NCBI GenBank assembly: GCA_024233875.1
Contig: JACKPB010000010.1
Location: forward strand, 121,164 to 185,163
Direction: 5' to 3'
DNA: 64,000 bases
Origin: Leptospiraceae bacterium
Lineage (GTDB): Bacteria > Spirochaetota > Leptospiria > Leptospirales > Leptospiraceae
Both the position numbers and the translations under genes were made by a program. Positions 42,713 through 51,895 of the stretch are shown in pieces. The notes beneath the pieces are model-generated. The model saw only the letters and a list, made by a program, of their open reading frames with translations, made no database searches and had not been told where the DNA came from. The first letter of the stretch is position 1. Every line of letters begins with the position of its first letter.

Positions 42713-44179
42713 TTATTTTTTGCCATTTAGGAAAAACATTCTCATAGGACCTTTGCCCTTGACTTCTAGTTCTCCCCTGTCTTCAAAATGGTATTTGTCA
42801 TGTAATTTTTCATAAACATATATTGAGCAATTGATTCGCCCGGACATCCCATTGGATTCCATTCGGGACGCAGTATTTACCGTATCTCCCCAGAGATCAT
42901 AAACGAATTTGTTTTTTCCTATCACTCCTGCGACTATGGGACCAACATTGACTCCAATCCTGAGAGATACATCGATATTGAGTTCTTTCTTTATAAAACT
43001 AAATACCTTAATCATTTCAAGTGAAGCATCCAAAATCCTTTCCAGATGATCATCGGATGGAGCGGGTATTCCTCCCGCAACCATAAAGCAGTCACCTATT
43101 GTTTTGATTTTTTCTAGGTTGAATTTGTTTGTTACATTATCAAAGGTTGTAAAAATTTCATTTAATATATCAACTAATTTTTCCTGAGAGGCCATTTTGG
43201 CACTCATCTTGGTGAAGCCTGCAATGTCGGCAAATAAAACACTTGCTTCGGGAAAGTAGTCGGATATGACACTTTCTCCTTTTTTCAGTCTCTCTGCTAT
43301 TGTAGAAGGTAAAATATTGAGAAGTAACTTCTCGGATTTACTCATCTCAATTTCCAATTGATCATTCAATGTTCTGATCTTTTCTATGTGCTCATTGAGT
43401 TGTTTATTTTTCTTTGAGATATCTTTGTAAGCATTTGCATTGTCTATAGCTATGGCGATATAGGAAGCCAGTGTTCTTAAAATATTGATCTTGTTTTCGT
43501 TGTATGCATTTGTCTCATAGCTTTGAACACTGAGAATTCCAATGAGATGCTCCTGGACGGTAAGGGGAATGTATACCATGGAAAGAGTCTGTGCGTCCCA
43601 GAGTCTTTTCATCTTAGGCATGAACTCCGGGGCTTCAGTTTGAATATCATTAATAATAATATCTGTCTGATCCTTCACACACCTTGAGGAGAAATTGTCT
43701 TCACTCAAGTCTTCGGAGACCATGGAGGGAACAAATTCATGATTTATCATTAAGGATTTATATTTGATGACGTTCTTTTCTTCTTCGTAAATCCCTATCG
43801 TCAGAATGTCCAGATCCATGATTTTATTAATGTATTTATTGATTATGGAGACAATTTCTTTGGTATCGAATGTTGCGGTTAGGATTTTTCCGATTTGACT
43901 GAGGGATTTTAAGTTTTTATAAGTTACTTCAAGTTTGTGGTTGGCTTCTTGAAGTTCATTCTGGGTTTTGATCAATCGACGTTGATTGGAGTCTCCAATC
44001 CTCATCAATTTCAAGGTCTGACGGAGTAAGATATCGTATTTGCTACCTAGGAGCTTATATTCTTCACTGAGTACCTGAAGAGTTAAGTCTTTTTGGACAT
44101 TCTCTCTGTAGCGGGCTAGCAACTCCTGTTCTTCTAAGAAGAACTCTTCGGGAGATTCTTTTCCTGACCCCTGTTCCAT
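42713..44179 (-). CDS. GAF-domain class III nucleotide cyclase (predicted adenylate cyclase)
   Basis: 488 residues, soluble. Residues 20-105 are helical/coiled coil (LSEEYKLLGSKYDILLRQT, LMRIGDSNQRRLIKTQNEL), then a GAF domain (about 108-253), a short coiled coil, and a class III cyclase domain (about 300-480). Metal residues are Asp318 in LFADIAGF and the Asp of KTIGDCFMVAGG; base-specifying Lys is in EKIKTIG and Asp in VYDLWGD, the pair typical of ATP users; the VNTASRM motif gives the transition-state Asn and Arg. So cAMP is the likely product. Last of the operon with the SiaA-like, SiaB-like and SiaC-like genes; five bases follow the SiaC-like stop. Its N-terminal stalk is the likely docking site for the SiaC-like protein (inference). 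Confidence 0.88.
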   Translation of the reverse strand: MEQGSGKESPEEFFLEEQELLARYRENVQKDLTLQVLSEEYKLLGSKYDILLRQTLKLMRIGDSNQRRLIKTQNELQEANHKLEVTYKNLKSLSQIGKILTATFDTKEIVSIINKYINKIMDLDILTIGIYEEEKNVIKYKSLMINHEFVPSMVSEDLSEDNFSSRCVKDQTDIIINDIQTEAPEFMPKMKRLWDAQTLSMVYIPLTVQEHLIGILSVQSYETNAYNENKINILRTLASYIAIAIDNANAYKDISKKNKQLNEHIEKIRTLNDQLEIEMSKSEKLLLNILPSTIAERLKKGESVISDYFPEASVLFADIAGFTKMSAKMASQEKLVDILNEIFTTFDNVTNKFNLEKIKTIGDCFMVAGGIPAPSDDHLERILDASLEMIKVFSFIKKELNIDVSLRIGVNVGPIVAGVIGKNKFVYDLWGDTVNTASRMESNGMSGRINCSIYVYEKLHDKYHFEDRGELEVKGKGPMRMFFLNGKK

Positions 44180-44184
44180 TGGGG

Positions 44185-44556
44185 TTAGTAGGAGATCATT
44201 TTGAAAGGAACTTTTAAATCACTGGAAAACTCTTCTCCAGTTTCCATCATATCATCATCATCTTCTTCGTAATACCAATTGACTGAAACTTTGCCTGAAT
44301 TTTGGAAATAATTTTCTATGGAATCTAAGATATCTATAACACATTTTGAAGAGCTTGTGTTGAAATAATTTAATTTAAAATTAACAGTAAGTTCAATTTT
44401 GGATGATATCGCTTTATCCAGCCACTCGAATACTGGTTTGTAAAAAGAAAGAGCATTTTCAGGATAGGACTCGCCGCTGATTTCTAGTAGACCCTTGTCG
44501 AAATCCATAATTATCTCAGGAGACGATTTCGTTTTTTGAATGAGTATTTTGTCCAT
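44185..44556 (-). CDS. SiaC-like (DUF1987) regulatory phosphoprotein
   Basis: 123 residues. Matches the SiaC family: start KILIQKTKSSPEIIMDFDKG, GESYPENALSFYKPVFEWL, and LNYFNTSSSK, where Thr67 corresponds to the Thr phosphorylated in Pseudomonas SiaC. In the Sia pathway unphosphorylated SiaC binds and activates the diguanylate cyclase SiaD; kinase SiaB and phosphatase SiaA set its phosphorylation state. Here the neighbouring output protein is a class III cyclase. The start overlaps the SiaB-like stop by one base. The acidic insert EEDDDDMMETGEE is extra. Confidence 0.88.
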   Translation of the reverse strand: MDKILIQKTKSSPEIIMDFDKGLLEISGESYPENALSFYKPVFEWLDKAISSKIELTVNFKLNYFNTSSSKCVIDILDSIENYFQNSGKVSVNWYYEEDDDDMMETGEEFSSDLKVPFKMISY

Positions 44557-45110
44557 TATTGATTATCCTTTTTAAAAGAAACTGTTAAAGTTAGAAAGGA
44601 ATGTGTAGAATCAATGTCTGTAATTGCAAAATGAAGTGGACCATCAGATTTCCTAGCTATGTCAATGAGACCAATTCCTGCTCCTTTGCTACCTGCTTCG
44701 GGAGGTTTTCTGATTTTATCTTGATAGTATGCTTTTAATTCATCTTTATTCATTGAGTTAACTTTTTCACAACGTTCCTGAATTTTTGAAACAGATTCCT
44801 TAACGACCATATTCCCTGAACTCAAATAAAAATAATCTTTTTTTTCTCTAAGTAGAATAATTCCTACTCCAGAATTTTCATCGGGTCCTGATTCCTGTTC
44901 AGCAGAATATCTTACTATGTTTTGGGCTAGCTCAATAAAGACTGCAAAAATTTTTTTCGTATTTGTCTCAGCGCTTAGTGAAGATCTTATCATTGATCCA
45001 AATTCCGTAACTACTTCCTGAGAAATTGCACCTTTGAAAGATAACAAGATCTTATGGTCCTTAGTATCCTGATATTGCTGAAACAAATTTGCTTCATCCA
45101 TGAGTAACAT
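44556..45110 (-). CDS. SiaB-like protein kinase (HATPase fold)
   Basis: 184 residues, a small GHKL-type kinase of the SiaB family. N box Glu60 and Asn64 in FIELAQNIVRYS, and G box GSKGAGIGLIDIARKS. The family phosphorylates SiaC on Thr/Ser and is not a histidine kinase. Directly upstream of the SiaC-like gene and downstream of the giant phosphatase gene, which carries the SiaA-type domain. The start can be Met1 or Met4; RBS AAAGG precedes Met1. Confidence 0.85.
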   Translation of the reverse strand: MLLMDEANLFQQYQDTKDHKILLSFKGAISQEVVTEFGSMIRSSLSAETNTKKIFAVFIELAQNIVRYSAEQESGPDENSGVGIILLREKKDYFYLSSGNMVVKESVSKIQERCEKVNSMNKDELKAYYQDKIRKPPEAGSKGAGIGLIDIARKSDGPLHFAITDIDSTHSFLTLTVSFKKDNQ

Positions 45111-45155
45111 CTACCTTTTTCTATTAAAATTGTCAATCATACTTTAATTGTATTT

Positions 45156-48100
45156 TTATTTAAAAATTATTCCAATAACTGTGATATCATCCCTTTGAGG
45201 TTCACCATTCGAATGGTTGAACAGTTCTTCTTCAAATTTTAACTTTTGATCGATACCATCCAAATGTGAATACTTTCGAATGATTTCCTGGAGACCTCTG
45301 GAGCCAATTTTTTTCCCTAAATCATTGGGTTGATCCTGGTATCCATCAGTAGTTAAATAAATTACTGTTCGAACGCCTTTGTGAATCGGTATTTCTATAT
45401 TTGTATACTCTCTACTCTCAGATTTTTGTTTTCCGCCGATTCCATCCTTATCTCCTTTGTAGGAAATAAATTCATCATTTTGAATCATATAAAGAGGTCG
45501 ATGGCCACCGGAAAAAATCACCTTATCTGCATCGATTCTAACCAGGCAAATTTCCATTCCATCTCTGGCGGCATCTTCCTTGATGTCCTGCTTGAGTGCG
45601 ATACGGATATTCTTATTCAGCTGGTTTAAGATTTCAGCGGGTTCATAGATTTTCTGTTCTTTAACGATTTGATTGAGGATTGCACTACCTATCATTGACA
45701 TGAACGCACCCGGCACTCCATGACCCGTACAATCTACAGCGGCTATGAAGGAAGACTCATTGGTTTGGGCATACCAGTAGAAATCTCCGGAAACAATATC
45801 TTTAGGATAAAAATTAATGAAAAAGTCCTGAAAATTTGTAAGCATTGCAGATTTTGATGGGAGAATTGCTTCTTGGATTGTCTTCGCGTAATTGATACTA
45901 TCAGTGATGTGTTGATTTTTTTCTGCGAGTTCGTCATTCGCTTTTCTCAACTCTTTGGTTCTTTCTTTCACCCTCTGTTCCATATTGGCATAGAGAAGAG
46001 CATTGTCGATGGAGATAGCCGCCTGAGAGGAAAGGACTTTTATGACATGCAGACGTTCTTCTGTAAAAGCACCTGTAGACAGGTTGTTTTCAATGTAAAG
46101 AATTCCGATCAACTCACCCTGTTTGATAATGGGAGAGCAGAGTATGGATTTGACCTGATTTTTAATGATGTATTCGTCTTTACTAAATTTATCATCCGAA
46201 ACAGCATTTTGTAATACCCTAAACTCTTTTGTTCTCTGAACATAATAAATCACAGAGTGGGGTAGGTCGGGATATTCGTTCAAAGGAATATTGGTTTTGA
46301 CCTTAAAATCATTATTGGTAATCGATCCTTCAGCTTCTATGAAGAGACTGTCTCCGGATTTGAGTAGGAGGACACCCCTTTGAGCACCTGCATTTTCGAT
46401 CACAATATCCATAATCTTCTGAAGGAGACTTTCGAGGCGGATCTCACTTGAGATTGCAGTGGAACTTTTCATGATGGATTGAAAGTCCAAAGAACCTCCA
46501 CCCTGAAGAAGGGTAGATGTAGTCGTGATCGTGCTCATTGTCGAGTTGACCGAGAAGGTACTGTTGAAGTCGTATGCTACTTTATTTTCTGTGATCAAAT
46601 CCGGATGTTGTGATTTTAGATTTTCATACTTTGCAACAGCCCCCCAGGATTCATAGCAGTGGTAGGCTGAAATAAGATATTCCTGAGCAAATCGGAAATT
46701 CTTTTTCTTGATCCAAAATTTTCCTGCCAATTCATTTGCAAGTGCTTCAATTTGAATGAAGCCATTCCTTCTGGCTTCAGAGATTGATTCATCATAGAGT
46801 TTTGCTGATTTCCAGTTTTTGTATTCCAGGGCAGCGACTTCTGCTTCGACCAATAGAAATTTGTGGAGATAGTTTTCCGGGCAACTTTCGGCCCAAATTT
46901 TCATCTGGATTTGGTTTTGCTTGATTTGTTTGATAAACTTGATTCTGGTTAATTTATCGGATTCTTTGTAGAGAGCGATCAGGATCAGGGAATGATAAAA
47001 ATTATGCTCCGCTACAGAATTGATCCCTGCTATGAAAGGCAGGATTTTTTCTACTTCAAGAATCAGATCCAGGGCAGAATGGTATTGATTGTAGAGATAC
47101 AAAACCTGAGCCTTCATGGTTTTGTAGATGCCAATAGGATAAAGACTTTGATGTTCTTTGCAGTCTTCTAAATATTTCTCTTCAGATAAATCCTGACTGG
47201 AAAAAGTCAATCTATCATCCTGATGCTTTAGGAGATTAGAAATGATAATTGAGGTGCCAAGAATTGTATCAATCGCCATCAAATTTTTCGCACGGACTGA
47301 AAATTGAAGATAGGAAGGATATTCATTGAGTATCAAATCAATTTTCTTGCCCTGGTAAAACGAGTTTACAACAAGGTGAAGAGCACTGTAGCTACCATGA
47401 AGAAATTCACCCGAATCCAGAGCACTTTGAATACCGGCTTTATTGATAGTTTCTGAATCTTTGATAGGCTTTATCCAGGGGTTGGCATAATTGGCTAAAA
47501 TATTTGCCGCCTTGGCCTGACCTGCTAGATTTTCATGCTTCTCGCTAATCTTCATTGAAAGCAAGCTAAAGTCATACGCTTCTTTATATTTTCCTAATGC
47601 TGTAATTAGATAGATACTGTAACTGGAATATCCCCATGCTTCCGGAAGATTCCCATGGTCAAGGTAGATATTTACTAATTTCAGGCTAATGATAGATGCT
47701 AATTCCGGGACAGTATTGTAGGCGGTAACATAGGTATTGATCAGAAGTTCTACTTTGACAATCTGAAGGGGATCTTTCATCAGAGGTTCATCGATTAATG
47801 ATGAAATGTTCTTGCCTACTAGATGTTCTTCGATTCGTTTCATATCATTATTAATGATCTCATCAAAGTTTTCAGTAGGTAGATCGATATCTAATGGAGA
47901 GAGAGCTTCACGTATTGTCTTTGTCGCCAGATCAAACTTACCCATTGCTGAATATTGAATCATCAATAGATTGTATGCTTCAGATTTCTCAAGTAAACTT
48001 TTGGCATTTGAAATGATTTGATTGATCAGAGATTCTGAATGGTCAAAGTTTCCATTTAAATATTGAATCTCGGCTAAATTTTTAAATATTGAAATCGTTG

Positions 48101-50525
48101 TATCGTACTTTTCACTCCAGAGTTTATCTTTGAAATTATTAATGAGTAAATCATTTGCTTTCAAAAGATATTCCTGAGCCGGTTTGTATGCTGTAGAAAG
48201 TTTAGCTTTCTTCCCTGCGAGAGAATTCAATTGAATAAGAAGTTCAACTTCTGTTAATTCTTTTATTAAATCCGAACCGGTATTCAAATGGTTTACAATA
48301 TCAAATAGCTGTTCTTCCAGTTTTTCCGGCTCAATATTTTTGTATAAAATCCTACCTATAGTCAAACGAAGATCTTTTTTGATGATTTCATCCAGCATTT
48401 CATAGCTTGCCTGTTGAACCCTATCGTGTTGAAATTTGAAATAGATTTTTTTGGCTGTCAGGAAGTTTTTGGATTTTGTATCCTCGCTTTCTTCCATGGA
48501 CTCGACCTGTTTGTAGCTATCTCCAATCGGAACAATTAGTTCTTCGAGGATAGCAAGTTTTAGTTCGTCCGAAGTTTCTTTTATGGATTTTCCGTAAATC
48601 AGGGAAAGAGTTGAGAGATCAAAAATATTCCCAATACAGGATGCTAATTTTAAAATTTCTTGAGTGCTGGGTTCGAGTTTTGAAATCCTCTGGATCAAAA
48701 GCTCCACAACATTTTCAGATACTTTCACATTCCTGATATCATCTATCTTCCAGTTCCATTTCGCTCTTTCGTAATCAAATTGGATCAGTTCTTCTCTGAG
48801 CAATTGTTTGAGAAACTCGCTAATGAAGAAAGGATTCCCTCCCGTTTTTGTAAAAACGATTTCTGCCAAGACTTTGGTTTCTTCAGACGTGCTGTGAAGA
48901 CTATCTATCAATAACTGCAATACATTATTTTCATTGAGAGGTTTTAGGGTGATTTGATGTATTTCAAATCCACCTGCCCTCAATTCATCTACAGAGACCT
49001 GAAATGGATGGGTACTATCCACTTCATTATTTCGATACGCCAGCATAAAAAACAAAAATCTTACGCTTGAGTCTTCTATTAAGTTTTTAATGAGTGCAAG
49101 GGAAGCACTGTCGGCCCATTGAGCATCATCCAAAAAGATTGCCAGAGGATGATCTTTGCTTGCAAATACCTTAATGAAGTTTTGGAAAACCATATAAAAT
49201 CGATTGGCATTTTCCTGCGGACCCAATTCTACTACTTCATTTTGAGGACCTATGATGAATTCCAACTCGGGTATCACATTAGTTAAGATCTTTCCATTTG
49301 CTCCGAGAGCTTCCAGGATTCTCAGCTTCCATTTTTCAATCTCTTCCGGTTTTTCGGTGAGAATCATCCGGATAAGGTCGGTAAAGACCTGAATGATTGC
49401 ACTGAAGGGGAGATTTCGATTGTACTGATCGTATTTCCCTGAGAGAAAGTTTCCTCTGGATTGAGTGATGGGTTTGTTGATTTCTTTTACAAGAGAGGAT
49501 TTTCCAACACCTGAGTATCCTCCGATGAGCATGATTTCCGTCTTTCCCGTATCCTGAACGGAATGAAAGACTTCCATTAATGAAACAATATCCTCTTCTC
49601 TTCCGTAGAGTTTTTGTTGGATGGTAAACTCATCCGAAATGTCTTTTGTCCCTATTTCAAAATCAAAATCTTCTCCTGGTTTTCCATTTTTGGAATTGGT
49701 ATCATAGATTTCAGCACATTTTTCAAGATCGAACTTCAATCCATAAGCTGTCTGGTATCTGCCCTCAGCAGTCTTGGACATGAGCTTTTCGACGATACGG
49801 GAAAGGGCTTCCGGAATTTCCGGATTCAGTTCTCTGATAGGTTTGGGGGTTTTGGCCAGATGTGAATGAACCAATTCTAATAGATCATTGCTGGCAAAGG
49901 GAAGACTACCGGTTAGTAATTCATAAAATGTAACTCCGAGAGAATAAAAATCACTTCGATAGTCTACAGATCGATTCATCCTACCTGTCTGTTCGGGAGA
50001 GATGTAATGAATACTACCTTCTAGAACATTAGCAGCTGCCCATTTGGTCTCTTCTTTTGAGAGCCTTGTTGAAATACCAAAGTCGATGATTCGTATGTTT
50101 TCAGCGGATGAATTCAAAATGATATTTTCTGGCTTAATATCTTTGTGTATGACTTTCTTTTGATGGATGTTGAGTAATAAATTAGAAATACCTATAGCTA
50201 TTTGGAAAAAACTTTCAAGGTCAATTTGTTTCCTTTGCTTGAACTCTTTTAGGGAAATGCCTTCGGTATCCTGAAGGGAAAGGATGTATCCATTTTCATG
50301 ACGCTCAAAGGTGAATACTTTAAGCATCATTTCATTTTCACCCAGATACTTCATGATTTCATATTCATTTTTTAGATTCACAACCGAAGGATGAAACTCA
50401 TTTGTAACTGGTACATTCTTTAAGATTATGTTTCTTTTGTTCTTTTCATCAAAAGCTCTGTATACTTCAATCTCGGGATTGGTATTGAGTCTTTCTAATA
50501 TTTCGTATTCCTTAATCAATGTCAT
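45156..50525 (-). CDS. Giant Ser/Thr kinase - AAA ATPase - helical repeat - GAF - SpoIIE phosphatase (SiaA-like C-terminus)
   Basis: 1789 residues with no membrane helix. Order: Ser/Thr kinase (about 5-270; NIILKNVP Lys, HKDIKPEN catalytic loop, IIDFGIS, ISPEQTGRM); AAA/STAND-like ATPase (about 300-620; Walker A GGYSGVGKSS, Walker B AIFLDDAQWAD); helical repeats (about 650-1330); GAF (about 1375-1525; LLLKSGDSLFIEAEGS, ILYIENN); coiled coil; SpoIIE/PP2C phosphatase (about 1560-1789; IVSGDFYWYA, DCTGHGVPGAFMSM, QRDDITV). The phosphatase end fits SiaA, which dephosphorylates SiaC, and its SiaB- and SiaC-like genes follow 45 bases later. Thus kinase and opposing phosphatase inputs meet in one chain. 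The fusion is known in outline from other bacteria; the ligand of ATPase/repeats is unknown. Confidence 0.9.
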   Translation of the reverse strand: MTLIKEYEILERLNTNPEIEVYRAFDEKNKRNIILKNVPVTNEFHPSVVNLKNEYEIMKYLGENEMMLKVFTFERHENGYILSLQDTEGISLKEFKQRKQIDLESFFQIAIGISNLLLNIHQKKVIHKDIKPENIILNSSAENIRIIDFGISTRLSKEETKWAAANVLEGSIHYISPEQTGRMNRSVDYRSDFYSLGVTFYELLTGSLPFASNDLLELVHSHLAKTPKPIRELNPEIPEALSRIVEKLMSKTAEGRYQTAYGLKFDLEKCAEIYDTNSKNGKPGEDFDFEIGTKDISDEFTIQQKLYGREEDIVSLMEVFHSVQDTGKTEIMLIGGYSGVGKSSLVKEINKPITQSRGNFLSGKYDQYNRNLPFSAIIQVFTDLIRMILTEKPEEIEKWKLRILEALGANGKILTNVIPELEFIIGPQNEVVELGPQENANRFYMVFQNFIKVFASKDHPLAIFLDDAQWADSASLALIKNLIEDSSVRFLFFMLAYRNNEVDSTHPFQVSVDELRAGGFEIHQITLKPLNENNVLQLLIDSLHSTSEETKVLAEIVFTKTGGNPFFISEFLKQLLREELIQFDYERAKWNWKIDDIRNVKVSENVVELLIQRISKLEPSTQEILKLASCIGNIFDLSTLSLIYGKSIKETSDELKLAILEELIVPIGDSYKQVESMEESEDTKSKNFLTAKKIYFKFQHDRVQQASYEMLDEIIKKDLRLTIGRILYKNIEPEKLEEQLFDIVNHLNTGSDLIKELTEVELLIQLNSLAGKKAKLSTAYKPAQEYLLKANDLLINNFKDKLWSEKYDTTISIFKNLAEIQYLNGNFDHSESLINQIISNAKSLLEKSEAYNLLMIQYSAMGKFDLATKTIREALSPLDIDLPTENFDEIINNDMKRIEEHLVGKNISSLIDEPLMKDPLQIVKVELLINTYVTAYNTVPELASIISLKLVNIYLDHGNLPEAWGYSSYSIYLITALGKYKEAYDFSLLSMKISEKHENLAGQAKAANILANYANPWIKPIKDSETINKAGIQSALDSGEFLHGSYSALHLVVNSFYQGKKIDLILNEYPSYLQFSVRAKNLMAIDTILGTSIIISNLLKHQDDRLTFSSQDLSEEKYLEDCKEHQSLYPIGIYKTMKAQVLYLYNQYHSALDLILEVEKILPFIAGINSVAEHNFYHSLILIALYKESDKLTRIKFIKQIKQNQIQMKIWAESCPENYLHKFLLVEAEVAALEYKNWKSAKLYDESISEARRNGFIQIEALANELAGKFWIKKKNFRFAQEYLISAYHCYESWGAVAKYENLKSQHPDLITENKVAYDFNSTFSVNSTMSTITTTSTLLQGGGSLDFQSIMKSSTAISSEIRLESLLQKIMDIVIENAGAQRGVLLLKSGDSLFIEAEGSITNNDFKVKTNIPLNEYPDLPHSVIYYVQRTKEFRVLQNAVSDDKFSKDEYIIKNQVKSILCSPIIKQGELIGILYIENNLSTGAFTEERLHVIKVLSSQAAISIDNALLYANMEQRVKERTKELRKANDELAEKNQHITDSINYAKTIQEAILPSKSAMLTNFQDFFINFYPKDIVSGDFYWYAQTNESSFIAAVDCTGHGVPGAFMSMIGSAILNQIVKEQKIYEPAEILNQLNKNIRIALKQDIKEDAARDGMEICLVRIDADKVIFSGGHRPLYMIQNDEFISYKGDKDGIGGKQKSESREYTNIEIPIHKGVRTVIYLTTDGYQDQPNDLGKKIGSRGLQEIIRKYSHLDGIDQKLKFEEELFNHSNGEPQRDDITVIGIIFK

Positions 50526-50571
50526 GAAAGCCGGGTCCTTGGTGTTTGGATGTATTCGTCAGCAAAAAGAA

Positions 50572-51534
50572 TTAAAATGTAAATAGGATTCCACCCCAGA
50601 AAAAACCTCCTCCGACTGCCGGAGCCAGAATGAGATCTCCTTTTTTGAATTTGTCTCTGTATTCGGAAAGTATGGTCGGAATAGACGCAGCTGAAGTATT
50701 CCCAACATGGTCAAAATTTATTAAAGTCTTTTCAGTGGGAATAGGGGATCTCTTCAAGACGTCCTGCAATACGATATCAGTACCGGGGTGAGGCACCAAC
50801 CAGTCTATATCTTCCGGGCTCAGATTATTTTTCTTAAGTAATAAATCAATTCCTTTGAGTGTGAGATCAGCTGCATTGGTAACAAGATGAGGAAAACTCT
50901 TGATGATGCCTTTTTCAGAAATGACCATAGTATCATGAAGGGTTCCTTCGTCTTTTAGATAGAAATCTATAATTCCGGAAGATTTGTCTCCGGTGTAGTC
51001 GAGAACAACTGCGGCAGCTGCATCACCTGCAGTAAACTCTCCATATCCTCCCATTTTTGTACGAATGGAAAATCTTTCAGATCCGACCACAATAGCTCTT
51101 TTGTATCTTCCGGAGAGTAGATACATGGATGCAGTTTGCACACCTGCTATGAACCCGGCACAGGCAGTACCCACATCAAAGGCCAGAGCTTGTTGAGTTC
51201 CTGATTCGATTGATGCTTGAGGGGCAAGATCAGGGAGGTAATAACGTTCTGTCCAATTGCAAAAAAGATAGAGATCCACAGATTCGGGTGATACATTGGC
51301 ATCTTTCATAGCTTTCTTTGATGCTTCTGCTGCCATATAGATAGATGTCTCTTTTTCATTGGAACGAAATCTTTTGGTGACTCCGATGTCTCCGATCACA
51401 GCCCTTTCTGCGGGATGCATTTCCGGGTATTTCAAGCGGGAACGAATCTCTTCATCAGTTAAGATTTTTTCCGGATAGTAATGACCCATTCCTTTGATTT
51501 GAATACCTAGACTGGATAATGAATTTTTTGACAT
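50572..51534 (-). CDS. FabH-like ketoacyl synthase III
   Basis: 320 residues, KAS III family. The triad is complete: Cys125 in DVGTACAGFIAG, His in WLVPHPGTDIVLQD, and Asn in FDHVGNTSAASIPTIL. This enzyme condenses an acyl-CoA with malonyl-ACP to start a chain, although some relatives use other acyl donors. Forty-six bases separate it from the giant phosphatase gene downstream, so it may share its transcript. It belongs in function with the FabF-like, SDR, CoA-transferase and hotdog genes at 51.9-56.5 kb. Whether it is the housekeeping FabH is not known. Confidence 0.88.
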   Translation of the reverse strand: MSKNSLSSLGIQIKGMGHYYPEKILTDEEIRSRLKYPEMHPAERAVIGDIGVTKRFRSNEKETSIYMAAEASKKAMKDANVSPESVDLYLFCNWTERYYLPDLAPQASIESGTQQALAFDVGTACAGFIAGVQTASMYLLSGRYKRAIVVGSERFSIRTKMGGYGEFTAGDAAAAVVLDYTGDKSSGIIDFYLKDEGTLHDTMVISEKGIIKSFPHLVTNAADLTLKGIDLLLKKNNLSPEDIDWLVPHPGTDIVLQDVLKRSPIPTEKTLINFDHVGNTSAASIPTILSEYRDKFKKGDLILAPAVGGGFFWGGILFTF

Positions 51535-51895
51535 GAATATCTCCTGATAATGGCATTGGCATAATTATTAGGCTCTGAGACTCATAGGCAATCCCGAATC
51601 TGATCCGATGTCGGGATTTAAGCAATAGTCATTTACCGATTTTGAGTGTTGAATCATTTTAAAATAACTAAGTACCGGTTCTCAGAAACAATGAGTTTTT
51701 CTGTTTGCAGTACTTAGCCATTTTATTGCTGATTGAATGTATATACACAAATCATTTTAAAATAACTATAAAATATGAGCAAAAGCTATAAAATTTAAAT
51801 CCTTACTATTGGCATCTAATCTATTAAATCAAGTTATTTATTCGGATAAAAAAAAAACTTGATGAATATTTCGAAAAAAATTATGTCTCATAACT
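51535..51895. other. Divergent intergenic region with family B copy B6
   Basis: 361 bp between the KAS III and hotdog-IVS genes. Contains B6 on the minus strand and an AT-rich stretch. No ORF found. Confidence 0.6.
51654..51770 (-). repeat. Family B dispersed repeat, copy B6
   Basis: On the minus strand it reads TATAGTTATTTTAAAATG, core AATCAGCAATAAAATGGCTA, then AAAACTCATTGTTTCTGAGA and CCGGTACTTAGTTATTTTAA. The right end repeats the start of a unit, as at the B3/B4 junction. The left arm and core form TAGTTATTTT/AAAATGGCTA, using G-T pairs. Confidence 0.75.
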
